Source: Krasilnikoviella flava
Lineage (GTDB): Bacteria > Actinomycetota > Actinomycetes > Actinomycetales > Cellulomonadaceae
Reading direction: 5' to 3'
Assembly (NCBI RefSeq): GCF_900167525.1
Contig: NZ_FUZQ01000001.1
Span: 930,001-994,000, forward strand
Length of the DNA stretch: 64,000 nucleotides
Made by a program: the position numbers and the translations under genes. Of the stretch, positions 50,268-60,086 are shown in pieces; the stretch's first letter is position 1; each line of letters begins with the position of its first letter. The notes under the pieces are model-generated. The model saw only the letters and a program-made list of their open reading frames with translations, searched no databases and was not told the origin of the DNA.

Positions 50268-52799
50268 ATGCACCTGCCCCGACGAACCCGGCGCCGACAC
50301 GCCGTGTGGGCGGCGGCCTCGCTCACCGCGGTCGCCCTGCTCGCCAGCCCGCTGTCCGCCACCGCCGACCCGGACCCGACGGCCGGCGACAGCCCGAAGG
50401 TCGACACGGCGCTCGCCAGCGCCGTCAAGGGTGGCAAGGACGCCACCTTCTTCGTCGTCCTGAAGGACCAGGCCGACCTCGCCGCGCCCCGCGCGAAGAA
50501 GTCCCACGCCGCGCGGGCCAAGGCCACCTACACCGAGCTGAAGAGCCACGCGGAGACGAGCCAGCGCTCGCTCACGGCGTTCCTCGACGCGCAGAAGGTC
50601 GGGCACCAGGACTACTGGATCGCCAACACCGTCCAGGTCACCGGCGACGCCGACCTGGTCGCGCAGCTGGCGGAGCGCTCCGACGTCGCCACCATCGTCA
50701 AGGAACGGACGTACCAGCTCGACAGCACCGTGAGCGCCGTCGGCGTGGCGGACACCACCGAGGCCGACGGGGCACCCGAGTGGGGGGTCGCGGACATCAA
50801 CGCGGACGACGTGTGGACGAGCTACGAGGACCGCGGCGAGGGCATCGTCATCGCCAACGTCGACTCGGGCGTGCAGTACGACCACCCGGACCTCGTCGGC
50901 AGCTACCGCGGCAACAACGGCGACGGCACGTTCACGAACGACTACAACTTCTACGACGCGACGGGCACCTGCACCGACGGCGCCCCGTGCGACAACAACG
51001 GCCACGGCACCCACACGATGGGCACGATGGTCGCCGAGAACGGCATCGGCGTGGCGCCGAACGCGACGTGGATCGCCGCGAAGGGCTGCGAGGCCCGCGA
51101 ATGCTCGGAAGAGTCGCTGCTCAAGGCGGGGCAGTGGATCCTGGCTCCCACCGACGCGAACGGCGAGAACCCCCGCCCGGAGCTGGCGCCGAACATCGTG
51201 AACAACTCGTGGGGCGGCGGCTACACCACCTTCTACGCGGACACGATCGCGGCGTGGGACGCGGCGGGCATCTTCGCGACGTTCTCGGCCGGCAACTCCG
51301 GCGACGGCGTCACCTGCTCGACGGCGGAGGCGCCCGGCGCGCAGGCGTCCGTCTACGGCGTCGGCGCGTACGACGCGACCGGCACGATCGCCGGCTTCTC
51401 CGGGTTCGGGCCCTCGCTGATCGACGGGTCCGCCGTGCCGAGCATCACGGCGCCGGGCGTCGACGTCCGCTCGACCTGGCCCGGCTCGGAGTACAACACG
51501 ATCTCGGGCACCTCGATGGCGGCGCCGCACGTCGCCGGCTCCGTGGCGCTCCTGTGGTCGGCGGCGCCGTCGCTCATCGGTGACATCGCCGGCACGCGCG
51601 AGGCGCTCGCCGCCGGAGCCCGCGACGTCGACGACACGCACTGCGGCGGCACCGTCGACGCGAACAACGTGTGGGGCGAGGGCAAGCTCGACATCCTCGC
51701 GTCGGTCGACCAGGCCCCGCACACCGCGGCGACGGTCACCGGCACGGTCACGGACGAGACGACGGGCGCGGCGCTGCCGAACGTCGTCGTCACGGTGACG
51801 AACGCGACCACCGGCACCCGCACGGTCACCACCGGCTCGAGGGGCACCTACCGGATCGCGCTGCTGCCGGGCACGTACGACTTCGCGTTCAGCGGTTACG
51901 GGTACGGCACCGCGACGGTCGCCGACGTCGAGCTCGCCGACGGCCAGGAGCTGACGCAGGACGTCACGCTCGCCGCCACCGCCGCGCACCCGGTCACCGG
52001 CTCCGTCCTGGACGTCGCCGGCGCCCCGCTGGCCGGGGCCACCGTCGAGGTCACGGGCACGCCGGTCGAGGCGGTCACCACCGCCACCGACGGCTCGTTC
52101 ACCCTGCCGGCGGTCGCCGAGGGCGACTACACGCTGACGGTCTCGCCCGCCGAGCCCGTCCTGTGCAACGGGGTCTCGCGCAGCGACCTGACGGTGGACG
52201 GCGTCGAGACCCGCACGGTCCGGCTCCCGGCACGCACGGACGCCTCCGGCACCAGCTGCGTGCCTGCGGCGTACTCGTGGGTCAAGGGCACCGACACTGT
52301 GGCCCTCAGCGGCGACGAGGACGCGGCGACGATCGCGCTGCCGTTCTGGGTCAGCCTGTACGGCGTCGACTACTCCAGCGCGTCGGTCACGACGAACGGC
52401 CTGATCAACGTGCTCGGGCCCCGGCTGGGCGACTACGAGAACACCGCCCTTCCGGAGGCCGGTGCGCCCAACGGCATCGTCGCCCCGTTCTGGGACGACC
52501 TGACCCTGGACAAGAGGTCCAGCGTGCAGACGGCCACGAAGGGCAAGGCCGGCAAGCGCACGTTCGCCGTCGTCTGGAACAAGGCCAAGCTCGCCTCCGA
52601 CGGGAGCCGCGTCACCTTCGAGGTCCTCTTCGACGAGGCCACGGGCGACGTCACCTTCCAGTACCAGTCCGTGCCCGACGGCGGCGCCTCGGCGACCGTC
52701 GGCCTCGAGAACCAGGCCGGCTCGGACGCCCTCCAGTACTCGTTCGACCAGCCCGTCCTCGCGGCCGGCTCGGCGATCCGCTTCGCGCAGGGAGACTGA
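50268..52799 (+). CDS. Secreted subtilisin-like serine protease with carboxypeptidase-regulatory-like domains
   Basis: An 843-aa exported protease. Signal peptide 1-37 and an inhibitor I9-like propeptide (~60-150; FFVVLKDQADL). Catalytic triad: Asp199 (NVDSGVQYDHPD), His246 (NGHGTHTMG), Ser416 (SGTSMAAPHV), with oxyanion Asn in FSAGNSGDG. After the catalytic domain there are two CarboxypepD_reg-like beta domains (~490-660; GTVTDETTGAALPNVVVTVT, GSVLDVAGAPLAGATVEVTG). A terminal domain (~680-843; LPFWVSLYGVDYSSASVTTN) is shared with other secreted subtilases. ATG 50268 has a GAGGAG site. The FG-GAP gene starts two bases after the stop. Confidence 0.93.
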   Translation: MHLPRRTRRRHAVWAAASLTAVALLASPLSATADPDPTAGDSPKVDTALASAVKGGKDATFFVVLKDQADLAAPRAKKSHAARAKATYTELKSHAETSQRSLTAFLDAQKVGHQDYWIANTVQVTGDADLVAQLAERSDVATIVKERTYQLDSTVSAVGVADTTEADGAPEWGVADINADDVWTSYEDRGEGIVIANVDSGVQYDHPDLVGSYRGNNGDGTFTNDYNFYDATGTCTDGAPCDNNGHGTHTMGTMVAENGIGVAPNATWIAAKGCEARECSEESLLKAGQWILAPTDANGENPRPELAPNIVNNSWGGGYTTFYADTIAAWDAAGIFATFSAGNSGDGVTCSTAEAPGAQASVYGVGAYDATGTIAGFSGFGPSLIDGSAVPSITAPGVDVRSTWPGSEYNTISGTSMAAPHVAGSVALLWSAAPSLIGDIAGTREALAAGARDVDDTHCGGTVDANNVWGEGKLDILASVDQAPHTAATVTGTVTDETTGAALPNVVVTVTNATTGTRTVTTGSRGTYRIALLPGTYDFAFSGYGYGTATVADVELADGQELTQDVTLAATAAHPVTGSVLDVAGAPLAGATVEVTGTPVEAVTTATDGSFTLPAVAEGDYTLTVSPAEPVLCNGVSRSDLTVDGVETRTVRLPARTDASGTSCVPAAYSWVKGTDTVALSGDEDAATIALPFWVSLYGVDYSSASVTTNGLINVLGPRLGDYENTALPEAGAPNGIVAPFWDDLTLDKRSSVQTATKGKAGKRTFAVVWNKAKLASDGSRVTFEVLFDEATGDVTFQYQSVPDGGASATVGLENQAGSDALQYSFDQPVLAAGSAIRFAQGD

Positions 52800-52801
52800 C
52801 C

Positions 52802-55738
52802 ATGCGACTCACCGACCACCGGCGAGCCACCCGGCTCGCCTCCACCCTCCTCGCGGCCGGGCTCGTCCTGTCCGCGGCGCCGCAGGCGCTCGCCGCCGAC
52901 GGCGACGACGCCATGACCCTCACCGCCGACCAGGCGCAGGAGCTCGCCGACCGCATGGGCGCCGGGCTGTACGGCGACGCCGCGGACGACGGCACGTCGG
53001 ACACCGAGGACGGGACGTCCGTCGACGCCGAGGCCGGCGCCGGGGCCGCCGAAGCCGGTGCGGAGGCCGCCCCCGAGGCGGACGTCGACCCGACGACCCC
53101 CGTGACGTTCACCGCCACGTCGTCGCTCGAGGGCGTGCGCGGCCTCGGCGTCACCCTCCCCGCGAAGGGGCAGCAGTACTTCACGCTGCACAGCCTGGGC
53201 AACGTCCAGCTCCACCAGCCGGACGGCAGCACGGTCTGGCAGCGCACCAACGCGTCGCTGTACGCGGACTGGGGCGTCAAGCCCGCGCGGGTGTGGGAGA
53301 AGACCATGTACCCGCCGAACGTGCTCATGGGCTACAACGCCGTGAGCCCGTTCTCGCCGGCCTCCGACGCGGGATACGACACCGCCGACCTGACCGGCGA
53401 CGGGACCCCCGACCTGGTCTTCTCGGCGGCGGTCGGCATGAACCCGCCGGTCGGGGCCACCATCCCCGGCACGACGATGAAGGCCGGCACGCTGGTCACC
53501 GTGCTGGACGGCGCGACCGGTGCCACGGCATGGTCGTCGGTGTACTCGTACGCCTCGATGGTCGAGGTCGTCGACGGCACGCTGCTCGTCGCGAACGCGC
53601 CCCGGAACAACCAGTACGCCCCCGCGGCCGAGACGGCGACGCTGACCGGAATCCGCTTCACCGCCGCGGACGGCGTGCTCACGCCGTCGGAGACATGGAC
53701 CTTCGACACGGCGCAGACGGCGGCCGCCACCTGGGGAGGGATCGCCGACCTGGGCGACGGGCGCGTCGCCGTCTCGTGGAACCAGCGCAAGACGGACGCG
53801 GCCGCCCCGCGGGGTCACACCCTCGTGCTGGGCGCCGCCGACGGGTCCGTGGCGTGGCAGGCGGACGGCGACCTCTACGGCCGCCAGCTGCACCTGGACG
53901 CCGCGCGCGGCCGGCTGGTCGCCCTCGAGCAGCCCGACACCTCCGACGCCGTGTCGTACTCGGTCGTGTCGTACGACCTCGCCACGGGCGAGCGCACCGT
54001 GCTCGGCACGCGGGTCAACGCGCTGGCGACGGCGATGACCGTGGGTGACGCCGCGGCCGGCGGCGGGACCGAGTACGTGGTCAGCGAGTCCACGCTCGAC
54101 GCGAACCGCTACGTCAACGCCGCCACGATCCGGGTGCTGAGCGGCAAGGACGGCACCACCGTCCGCTGGACGTCGACGACCAAGCGCGACGCCGACAACC
54201 ACGGCGACGCCCCGAGCGTCTGGACCCTCGACGTCGCGGGCGGCCTGCTGGTCGCGTCGGCCCAGGACGACGCCGGTATATCGACGGCCGACAACCCGGG
54301 CGGGCTGCGCTACGGCGCGCTCACCGCGTACACGAGCGCCGGCAAGACGACGTGGCGCCGGGACGGCGTCGCCGCGTCGCCCATGTTCCAGCAGGTCTAC
54401 CGGTCGGGCGGCACGGACTACGTCCGGGTGGTCGACCAGGGGCAGAACGTCCGCACCTACACGGTGGCCAGGGGCAAGGAGAAGGGCCTCACGCCGCTGC
54501 AGGGCGACCTCAGCTTCGCCCAGGCGGCGGACCTCGACGGCGACGGGAAGGACGACGTCGTCGCCGGCGGCAGCTCGCACGGCGTGTGGGCCTGGACCGG
54601 GCGCTCCCTGGTCACGGGCACGCCGAAGGAGCTGTGGCGCGCGACCGTCCCCGGTGAGGTGCACGACGTCGAGACCGGTGACGTGAACGGCGACGGCAAG
54701 CCCGAGGTGATCGTCGCGGCGGACACCGCGACGGTCGTCCTCGACGGGGCCACCGGCACCGTCCTCACGACCATCGACGGTGGCGGGCAGTACATCCGTT
54801 CCGTCACCGTGGCCGACGTGAACGGCGACGGCAAGGACGAGGTCGTCGTCCCGACCGACGCGCTGCGCGCGTACGACGCTCGCGGCCGGGAGGTGTGGGC
54901 CTACGCGGCGCCCGCGGCCGCCGGCGACGTGGTCTTCTCCGACGCGGTCACCGGCGACGGCCAGGTGTACGCCCAGTACGCGAGCGCCGGCGCGCTCAGC
55001 CTCCCGGACGCCGTGGAGAACGGCGTCGCCCTGGACGGGAGGACCGGTGCCGAGAACTGGACCGCCGACCCCGTCGCGCCGGCCGGCGCCGCCGATGGCA
55101 AGCTGCACGGCGCGCTGCTGCGCAACGCCGTGTTCGCGTCGCCGAACATCCCGTACGCCGACGGTCACGCCGTCGCCTACACCTGGATCGCGAGCATCGC
55201 GCCGAACACGGCCGACGAGTCGGCCGTCGCCACCCCGAGGGTCGTCGTCGAGATCCGCGACGGGCGGACGGGCGAGCTGCTGCTCCAGCAGCCGACCGGC
55301 GGCCCGTGGTCGCACGACAACTTCTTCATCGACGGCCCGGGCGACCCGCTGTACGCGCTCAGCTTCGGCACCTTCCGGGGCTTCGGCGCCGACGGCGCCG
55401 ACACCTCCAGCTCGGTGATCCAGCCGCTGCGCGGCGTGCAGTTCATCACCGGACCGGGGGGTCGCCGGCTGCTGGCCGGCGGGACCGAGGGCGGCGTCGG
55501 CGCCTGGGACCCGTCGGTGCTGACCACCGGCTGGGCGTTCCAGTACGGCGTCGGCAGCGGTTCCTCCCTCGGCGGGCGGAACTACCTCGCCGTCGACCTG
55601 GACGGGGACGGCGCGGAGGAGATGATCTCGCTCGGCTTCGACCACCACGGGTACGACCGCATGGCCCAGGAGCTGGGCAGCCGGGTGCTGTCGCTGGACG
55701 ACGACACCCACCAGATGACCACGTTCAAGCTCTCCTGA
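52802..55738 (+). CDS. Secreted FG-GAP/VCBS-repeat protein
   Basis: A 978-aa exported protein. Signal peptide ends at PQALAAD (~32). An acidic low-complexity stretch (~35-100) leads into a beta-propeller-like body. Calcium-binding FG-GAP loops of the form DxDGDGxxD are seen: DLTGDGTPDLVFSAA, DLDGDGKDDVVAGG, DVNGDGKPEVIVAA, DVNGDGKDEVVVPT and DLDGDGAEEMISLG. No catalytic site is recognised. Co-transcription with the subtilase (2-bp gap) suggests a joint extracellular role, for instance as substrate, cofactor or binding partner. Confidence 0.85.
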   Translation: MRLTDHRRATRLASTLLAAGLVLSAAPQALAADGDDAMTLTADQAQELADRMGAGLYGDAADDGTSDTEDGTSVDAEAGAGAAEAGAEAAPEADVDPTTPVTFTATSSLEGVRGLGVTLPAKGQQYFTLHSLGNVQLHQPDGSTVWQRTNASLYADWGVKPARVWEKTMYPPNVLMGYNAVSPFSPASDAGYDTADLTGDGTPDLVFSAAVGMNPPVGATIPGTTMKAGTLVTVLDGATGATAWSSVYSYASMVEVVDGTLLVANAPRNNQYAPAAETATLTGIRFTAADGVLTPSETWTFDTAQTAAATWGGIADLGDGRVAVSWNQRKTDAAAPRGHTLVLGAADGSVAWQADGDLYGRQLHLDAARGRLVALEQPDTSDAVSYSVVSYDLATGERTVLGTRVNALATAMTVGDAAAGGGTEYVVSESTLDANRYVNAATIRVLSGKDGTTVRWTSTTKRDADNHGDAPSVWTLDVAGGLLVASAQDDAGISTADNPGGLRYGALTAYTSAGKTTWRRDGVAASPMFQQVYRSGGTDYVRVVDQGQNVRTYTVARGKEKGLTPLQGDLSFAQAADLDGDGKDDVVAGGSSHGVWAWTGRSLVTGTPKELWRATVPGEVHDVETGDVNGDGKPEVIVAADTATVVLDGATGTVLTTIDGGGQYIRSVTVADVNGDGKDEVVVPTDALRAYDARGREVWAYAAPAAAGDVVFSDAVTGDGQVYAQYASAGALSLPDAVENGVALDGRTGAENWTADPVAPAGAADGKLHGALLRNAVFASPNIPYADGHAVAYTWIASIAPNTADESAVATPRVVVEIRDGRTGELLLQQPTGGPWSHDNFFIDGPGDPLYALSFGTFRGFGADGADTSSSVIQPLRGVQFITGPGGRRLLAGGTEGGVGAWDPSVLTTGWAFQYGVGSGSSLGGRNYLAVDLDGDGAEEMISLGFDHHGYDRMAQELGSRVLSLDDDTHQMTTFKLS

Positions 55739-55752
55739 GGCGCCACTGAACC

Positions 55753-55787
55753 GGACCCCTCGACCCACTCCCCGGGTCGGGGGGTCC
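55753..55787 (+). terminator. Strong stem-loop after the FG-GAP gene
   Basis: Arms GGACCCCTCGACCC (55753-55766) and GGGTCGGGGGGTCC (55774-55787) pair with one mismatch around a 7-nt loop, followed by TTCGTCGT. It separates the exported-protein operon from the regulator gene. Confidence 0.8.
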
Positions 55788-55817
55788 TTCGTCGTCCCTC
55801 GATTACAGTTCGACCCC

Positions 55818-58800
55818 ATGACCGCACCCCTGCTGCGGCTGCATCTCCTCGGCGGGTTCCGGGTGACCCGCGACGGCGGTCCCGAGCTCCCCGAGCGCTG
55901 GCCGCGTCCCAGCGCCCGCACGCTCGTGAAGCTGCTCGCCGTCGCGGGCGACCACCGGCTGCACCGCGAGCAGGCGACGGACGTCTGCTGGCCCGACGCC
56001 GATCCCTCCGCCGCGGTCGGCAGCCTGCGGGTGGCGCTGCACGCCGCCCGCCACGCCCTCGAACCGGAGCTCCCGTCGCGGGCGGCGTCGTCGTACCTCG
56101 TGTCGGACGGCGCCATGCTGCAGCTCGACCCGGCGACCGTGTGGATCGACGCCGACCACGCCGAGGCCGCCGCACGGGAAGCGCTCGCCTCGGGCGCACG
56201 GTCCGACCTCGCCGCCGCCCTCGGCCTGTTCACGGGCGAGCTCCTGCCCGAGGACCGCTTCGCCGCCTGGGCGCAGTCCCGCCGGGAGCGGACGGGCGCC
56301 CTGCGCGACCGCGTGCGGCTCGCGCTCGCGGCGGCCCATCTCGCGGCGGGCGACGTCGCGGACGCCGTCGCCACGGCCGAGGACGTGCTCGCCGACAGCC
56401 CCGCGGAGGAGCTCGCGCACCGCGTCCTCATCGAGGCGTTCCTCCGCCAGGGCCTGCGGCGGCGTGCCGTGTACCAGTACCACGCGTGCCGCGAGGCGCT
56501 CGACACCGAGCTCGGCGTCCGGCCCGGCCACGAGACCGAACGCCTGCATCAGCTCGCGCTGGACGTCTCCTCGGGCAGCACGCCCACCGGGGCCGCCCTC
56601 CCGGCACCGCTGCGCATCCCGGCGGCCACGCCGCTGCGCGGCCGGGACGCCGAGCTGGGGCGGCTCCTCGGCGGCATCGGGTCGGACGGCGGCCCGCCGG
56701 TGCACCTGCTCACCGGCGAGGCGGGCATCGGCAAGACGCGGCTGGTCGCGGAGGTCGCGTGGCGGGCCGCGGCCGACGGCGCCGCGGTGCTGTGGGGCGG
56801 CGGGCACGATGCCGAGGGCCACACCCCGTACGGCGCGTTCGCCGAGGCCCTCGACGGCTGGCTGGCGGAGCAGGACGCCGACTCCCGGGCGCGCGTCGGC
56901 GCGGAGCACCCCGACCTGGTCGCGTTCCTGCCCTCGCTCGGGCGGGCGGACACCCACGGACGCAGCCCCGAGGAGGAGCGGGACCGGCTCTTCCGTGCCA
57001 CGGCCGCGCTGCTCGGGGACCTCGCCGCGGCCCGCCCCGTCGTCCTCGTGCTCGACGACCTGCATGCGGCCGACGCCGGGTCGTTCCAGCTGCTCGGCCA
57101 CCTGGCGCGCCGTACCGCCCGCGCCGGCGTACCGCTCCGGTTCCTCGTGACGCTGCGACCGGAGGAGCTGCCCGAGGGGGACCCCCGCCGGGTCGGGCTG
57201 ACGTCGCTGGAGCGCGGCGGGCTCGCCGTCCGCGAGGAGGTGGAACGCCTCGACCGCGACGCCTGTCTCGCCGTCGCGGCGGACGCCGCCGGGGACGCCG
57301 CCGGCGCCGACCGGCTCCGGCGGGTCTGGGAGCTCTCCCTCGGCAACCCGCTGTTCGCCGCCGAGCTCGCCCGCGGCCTCGGCGACGCCCCCGCCGACGC
57401 CGGGAGCCCCGACGAGCCCGGTCGTCCCGACGTCCTGCGCGGCGGCGACGTCGCGCCTCACGGCGTGCGCCAGCTCGTCGCGGAGCGCCTGGGGCGGCTC
57501 GACGACGACACGCGCCGCGTCATCGAGGCGCTCTCGGCCGCCGGCGGGGAAGCCCCGCTGACCGAGCTGCTCGACGTCGCCGCGACCGGCCTGAACCCGC
57601 CGCTCGCGGGGGCGGAAGCCGCCGACGCCGTCGAGCGCGCGCTCGCGGCGTCGCTCGTCGAGGAACGCACCGTCGTGGTCGACGGACGCGCCGAGACGGG
57701 GCTGGCCTTCCGGCACCCGCTGGTGCGCCTCACCTGCTACGACCGGCTGAGCGGCGTCCGCCGCGGCCGGCTGCATGTCGCATTCGCGCAGACCGTGCTG
57801 CGCCGCCGGCCCGAGGCCGTGGACGTGCTTGCCTCCCACTTCGCCCGCACCGACGACCCGCGCGCCGCGGAGTACCTGCGCCGGGCCGCCGAGCGCGCCG
57901 CCGCCCTGTACGCCAACGACTCCGCCGACCAGTACTACCGCGACCTCGTCGCCCGGCTCGACGTGGACGCGGCGCGGGCCAGGCTCGACCACGGCCAGGT
58001 GCTGCGCCGCATGGGCCAGTTCGAGGAGGCGGCCGCCGTGCTGCGGCCTGCGCTCGGCGAGTTCGTCCGCCGGGGGGACCACGAACACGCCGTGCTCGCC
58101 GCCGCCCGCCTCGCCGAGATGCTGGTACGCACCGGTGACCCCGGCCGCGGCGCCGAGCTGCTGCGCGCACACCCGCCCGACGACAGCACGTCGCCAGAGC
58201 AGGCCGCCGCCCACCACGTGGCCTGGTCCGCGCTGCTCAGAATGCAGGGTCGGCACGACGACGGGCTCGCGGCCGCGGACCGAGCCCTGGCCGAGGCGGG
58301 CCGCGTGGGCGGGGCGACGGGGCAGGGCCTTGTCGCCCGCGCGCACGCGCTGCGCGCGACCCACTTCGGGATGGCGGGCCGCATCGGCGAGGCGGCCGCG
58401 GCGGCGGCCGCCGCGCTCCCCCACGCCGAGGCCTACGGGGACCCGACCCTGCTGGGCAGCATCCTGTCGACCCAGCGCGAGAACGCCCGGCGCGGCGGGC
58501 GGCTGCGGGAAGCGGTCGGCATCGGCCGCCGCGCGCTCGACCTCGTCGCGCAGTCCGGCGACCCTGTCCTGACGGCGTTCGAGCGCGCCAACCTCGCCGA
58601 GATCCACCTGCTGCTGGGCGAGGTCGACGAGGCCCGCGGACTGGCGCAGGAGGCGGCGGCCGGCGCGGAGGGCGAGGCGACCTGGGTCCTGCCCTACGCC
58701 CTCGCCGCGCTCGGGCGGGTGCAGACCGCGACCGGCGAGGTCGAGGACGCCGAGCACCTGCTCCACCGCGCCGTCGAGTCCGCAGCCCGGCTCGCCGACC

Positions 58801-59180
58801 GACAGGCCCAGCAGGAGGCGAGCATCGCGCTGGCCGAGGCCGTCCTGCGCGCCGGCCGGCCCGCGGACGCGCTGCGCGCGCTGGAGGACGCCGGTGCCGG
58901 CGCACCGGCCCTGACCGCCTGGTGCGCGCTGGGCGCCGGCGACCCCGGGCGCGCGCTCGAGGTCTCTGCGGCCGGGGTCGCGCGCGCCCGTGCGGCCGGG
59001 GAGCGCCTCGCGGAGGTCGACGCGCAGGTCGCGCACGCGGCCGCCCTGCACGGCACGGGCGAACCGGCGCGCGGCGACGCGGTGCTCGACGAGGCGGGCG
59101 ACCTCGCCCGGGACCTCCCCTACCCGGCCGGCGTCACCGCGGTGGCGGAGGCCCGCACCCGCTGGGGACGTTCCGCGTAG
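55818..59180 (+). CDS. BTAD/SARP-type regulator with AAA ATPase and TPR domains
   Basis: A 1120-aa cytosolic regulator. Residues ~5-95 are an OmpR-like winged helix (LHLLGGFRVTRDGGPELPER, ARTLVKLLAVAGDHRLHREQ). Residues ~100-250 are the bacterial transcriptional activation domain, with FTGELLPEDRF and ELGVRPGHETERLHQLAL. An AAA/STAND ATPase follows with Walker A LLTGEAGIGKTRLV (~298) and Walker B VVLVLDDLHAADAG (~412). The rest (~640-1110) is TPR-like helical pairs; no LuxR-type helix-turn-helix is present at the C-terminus. The family controls secondary metabolism and development by ATP-gated activation. The target genes are unknown; the neighbouring protease operon is one candidate. Confidence 0.9.
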   Translation: MTAPLLRLHLLGGFRVTRDGGPELPERWPRPSARTLVKLLAVAGDHRLHREQATDVCWPDADPSAAVGSLRVALHAARHALEPELPSRAASSYLVSDGAMLQLDPATVWIDADHAEAAAREALASGARSDLAAALGLFTGELLPEDRFAAWAQSRRERTGALRDRVRLALAAAHLAAGDVADAVATAEDVLADSPAEELAHRVLIEAFLRQGLRRRAVYQYHACREALDTELGVRPGHETERLHQLALDVSSGSTPTGAALPAPLRIPAATPLRGRDAELGRLLGGIGSDGGPPVHLLTGEAGIGKTRLVAEVAWRAAADGAAVLWGGGHDAEGHTPYGAFAEALDGWLAEQDADSRARVGAEHPDLVAFLPSLGRADTHGRSPEEERDRLFRATAALLGDLAAARPVVLVLDDLHAADAGSFQLLGHLARRTARAGVPLRFLVTLRPEELPEGDPRRVGLTSLERGGLAVREEVERLDRDACLAVAADAAGDAAGADRLRRVWELSLGNPLFAAELARGLGDAPADAGSPDEPGRPDVLRGGDVAPHGVRQLVAERLGRLDDDTRRVIEALSAAGGEAPLTELLDVAATGLNPPLAGAEAADAVERALAASLVEERTVVVDGRAETGLAFRHPLVRLTCYDRLSGVRRGRLHVAFAQTVLRRRPEAVDVLASHFARTDDPRAAEYLRRAAERAAALYANDSADQYYRDLVARLDVDAARARLDHGQVLRRMGQFEEAAAVLRPALGEFVRRGDHEHAVLAAARLAEMLVRTGDPGRGAELLRAHPPDDSTSPEQAAAHHVAWSALLRMQGRHDDGLAAADRALAEAGRVGGATGQGLVARAHALRATHFGMAGRIGEAAAAAAAALPHAEAYGDPTLLGSILSTQRENARRGGRLREAVGIGRRALDLVAQSGDPVLTAFERANLAEIHLLLGEVDEARGLAQEAAAGAEGEATWVLPYALAALGRVQTATGEVEDAEHLLHRAVESAARLADRQAQQEASIALAEAVLRAGRPADALRALEDAGAGAPALTAWCALGAGDPGRALEVSAAGVARARAAGERLAEVDAQVAHAAALHGTGEPARGDAVLDEAGDLARDLPYPAGVTAVAEARTRWGRSA

Positions 59181-59195
59181 CGCTACCCTGCCCGG

Positions 59196-60085
59196 ATGCC
59201 TGACCACGCCCCGGGCCCCGGCTCGCTCTCCGACCGCCAGCGCGACGTGCTGACCTCGTGGTTCCCGGACCTGGCCGTGGACGCGGACATGAGCTGGGGG
59301 CTGGTCGAGACGACGGTGCTGAAGGTCGCGTCGGGCGGCCGGACGTTCGTCGTCAAGGCCGGGGGCGCACGCGACCACCACATCGCGCGGGAGGTGCGGG
59401 CGCACCGGGAGTGGACGGCGCCGTGGCTCGCGGGCGCGCCCGCCGCCGGGCCCGACGAGGACCGGGTCGGGCGCCTCGTGCACGCGGACGTCGACGCCCG
59501 GGTGCTGGTCACGACCTACCAGCCGGGCCGCCTGGTGCAGGACGACCCCGCGGCGGCGGACCCGGCCACGTACGAGCAGGCCGGCCGCCTGCTCGCCGCC
59601 CTGCACGCGCAGCTCGCCGTCGAGGACGCCGGGCACGAGGCCCGCGCCGACGCGAACGCGGAACGACGCCTGGCGCAGGAGCACCGCATCGCCGCCGGTG
59701 ACGTCGAGCGGCTGCGCGCCCTGATCCGCTCCTGGCCCGCGCCGCCGGCCGTGCTCGTCCCGACGCACGGCGACTGGCAGGGGCGCAACTGGCTCGTGGA
59801 CGACGCCGGCACGGTGCGCGTGATCGACCTGGGTCGCGCCGAGCTGCGGCCGGCCATGAGCGACCTCGACCGGCTCGCCGCGCGGGAGTTCCGCCGGTAC
59901 CCGGGGACGGAGGAGGCGTTCCTCGCCGGGTACGGGCACGACCCGCGCGAGCGGAGGCCTGGTTCCGCTCCCGGGTGCGCGAGGCGATCGGCACCGCGGT
60001 GTGGGCGTACCAGGTGGGCGACGAGGCGTTCGAGGCGGAAGGACACCGCCGAGTCGCGGAGGTGCTGGCCGACGCCCGCGGATAG
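59196..60085 (+). pseudogene. Aminoglycoside/choline-kinase-like phosphotransferase with a C-terminal frameshift
   Basis: The fold is that of APH-type kinases: catalytic loop VLVPTHGDWQGRNWLVDDAG (Brenner HGDxxxxN) and metal-binding VRVIDLGRAELRPAMSDLDR (ID(L/F)xxxxxxP) are intact. After GYGHDPRE (codon ending 59951) the frame changes. Inserting one G restores AEAWFRSRVREAIGTAVWAY and VGDEAFEAEGHRRVAEVLAD to the TAG at 60083-60085. As written, translation runs into about 190 unrelated residues. The active site lies before the shift, so a partly functional product cannot be excluded; a sequencing error is possible. Substrate unknown. Confidence 0.75.
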
Positions 60086-60086
60086 C

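Noticed and set aside
52433-56506. 1357-aa minus-strand open frame across two exported-protein genes
   Set aside because: It crosses the terminator and two well-supported plus-strand genes; there is no ribosome site or recognisable domain.
55803-59939. 1378-aa minus-strand open frame opposite the BTAD regulator
   Set aside because: It is a shadow of the third-position G/C bias. The composition is Arg/Gly/Val-rich with no motifs, whereas the plus strand has clear Walker and TPR motifs.
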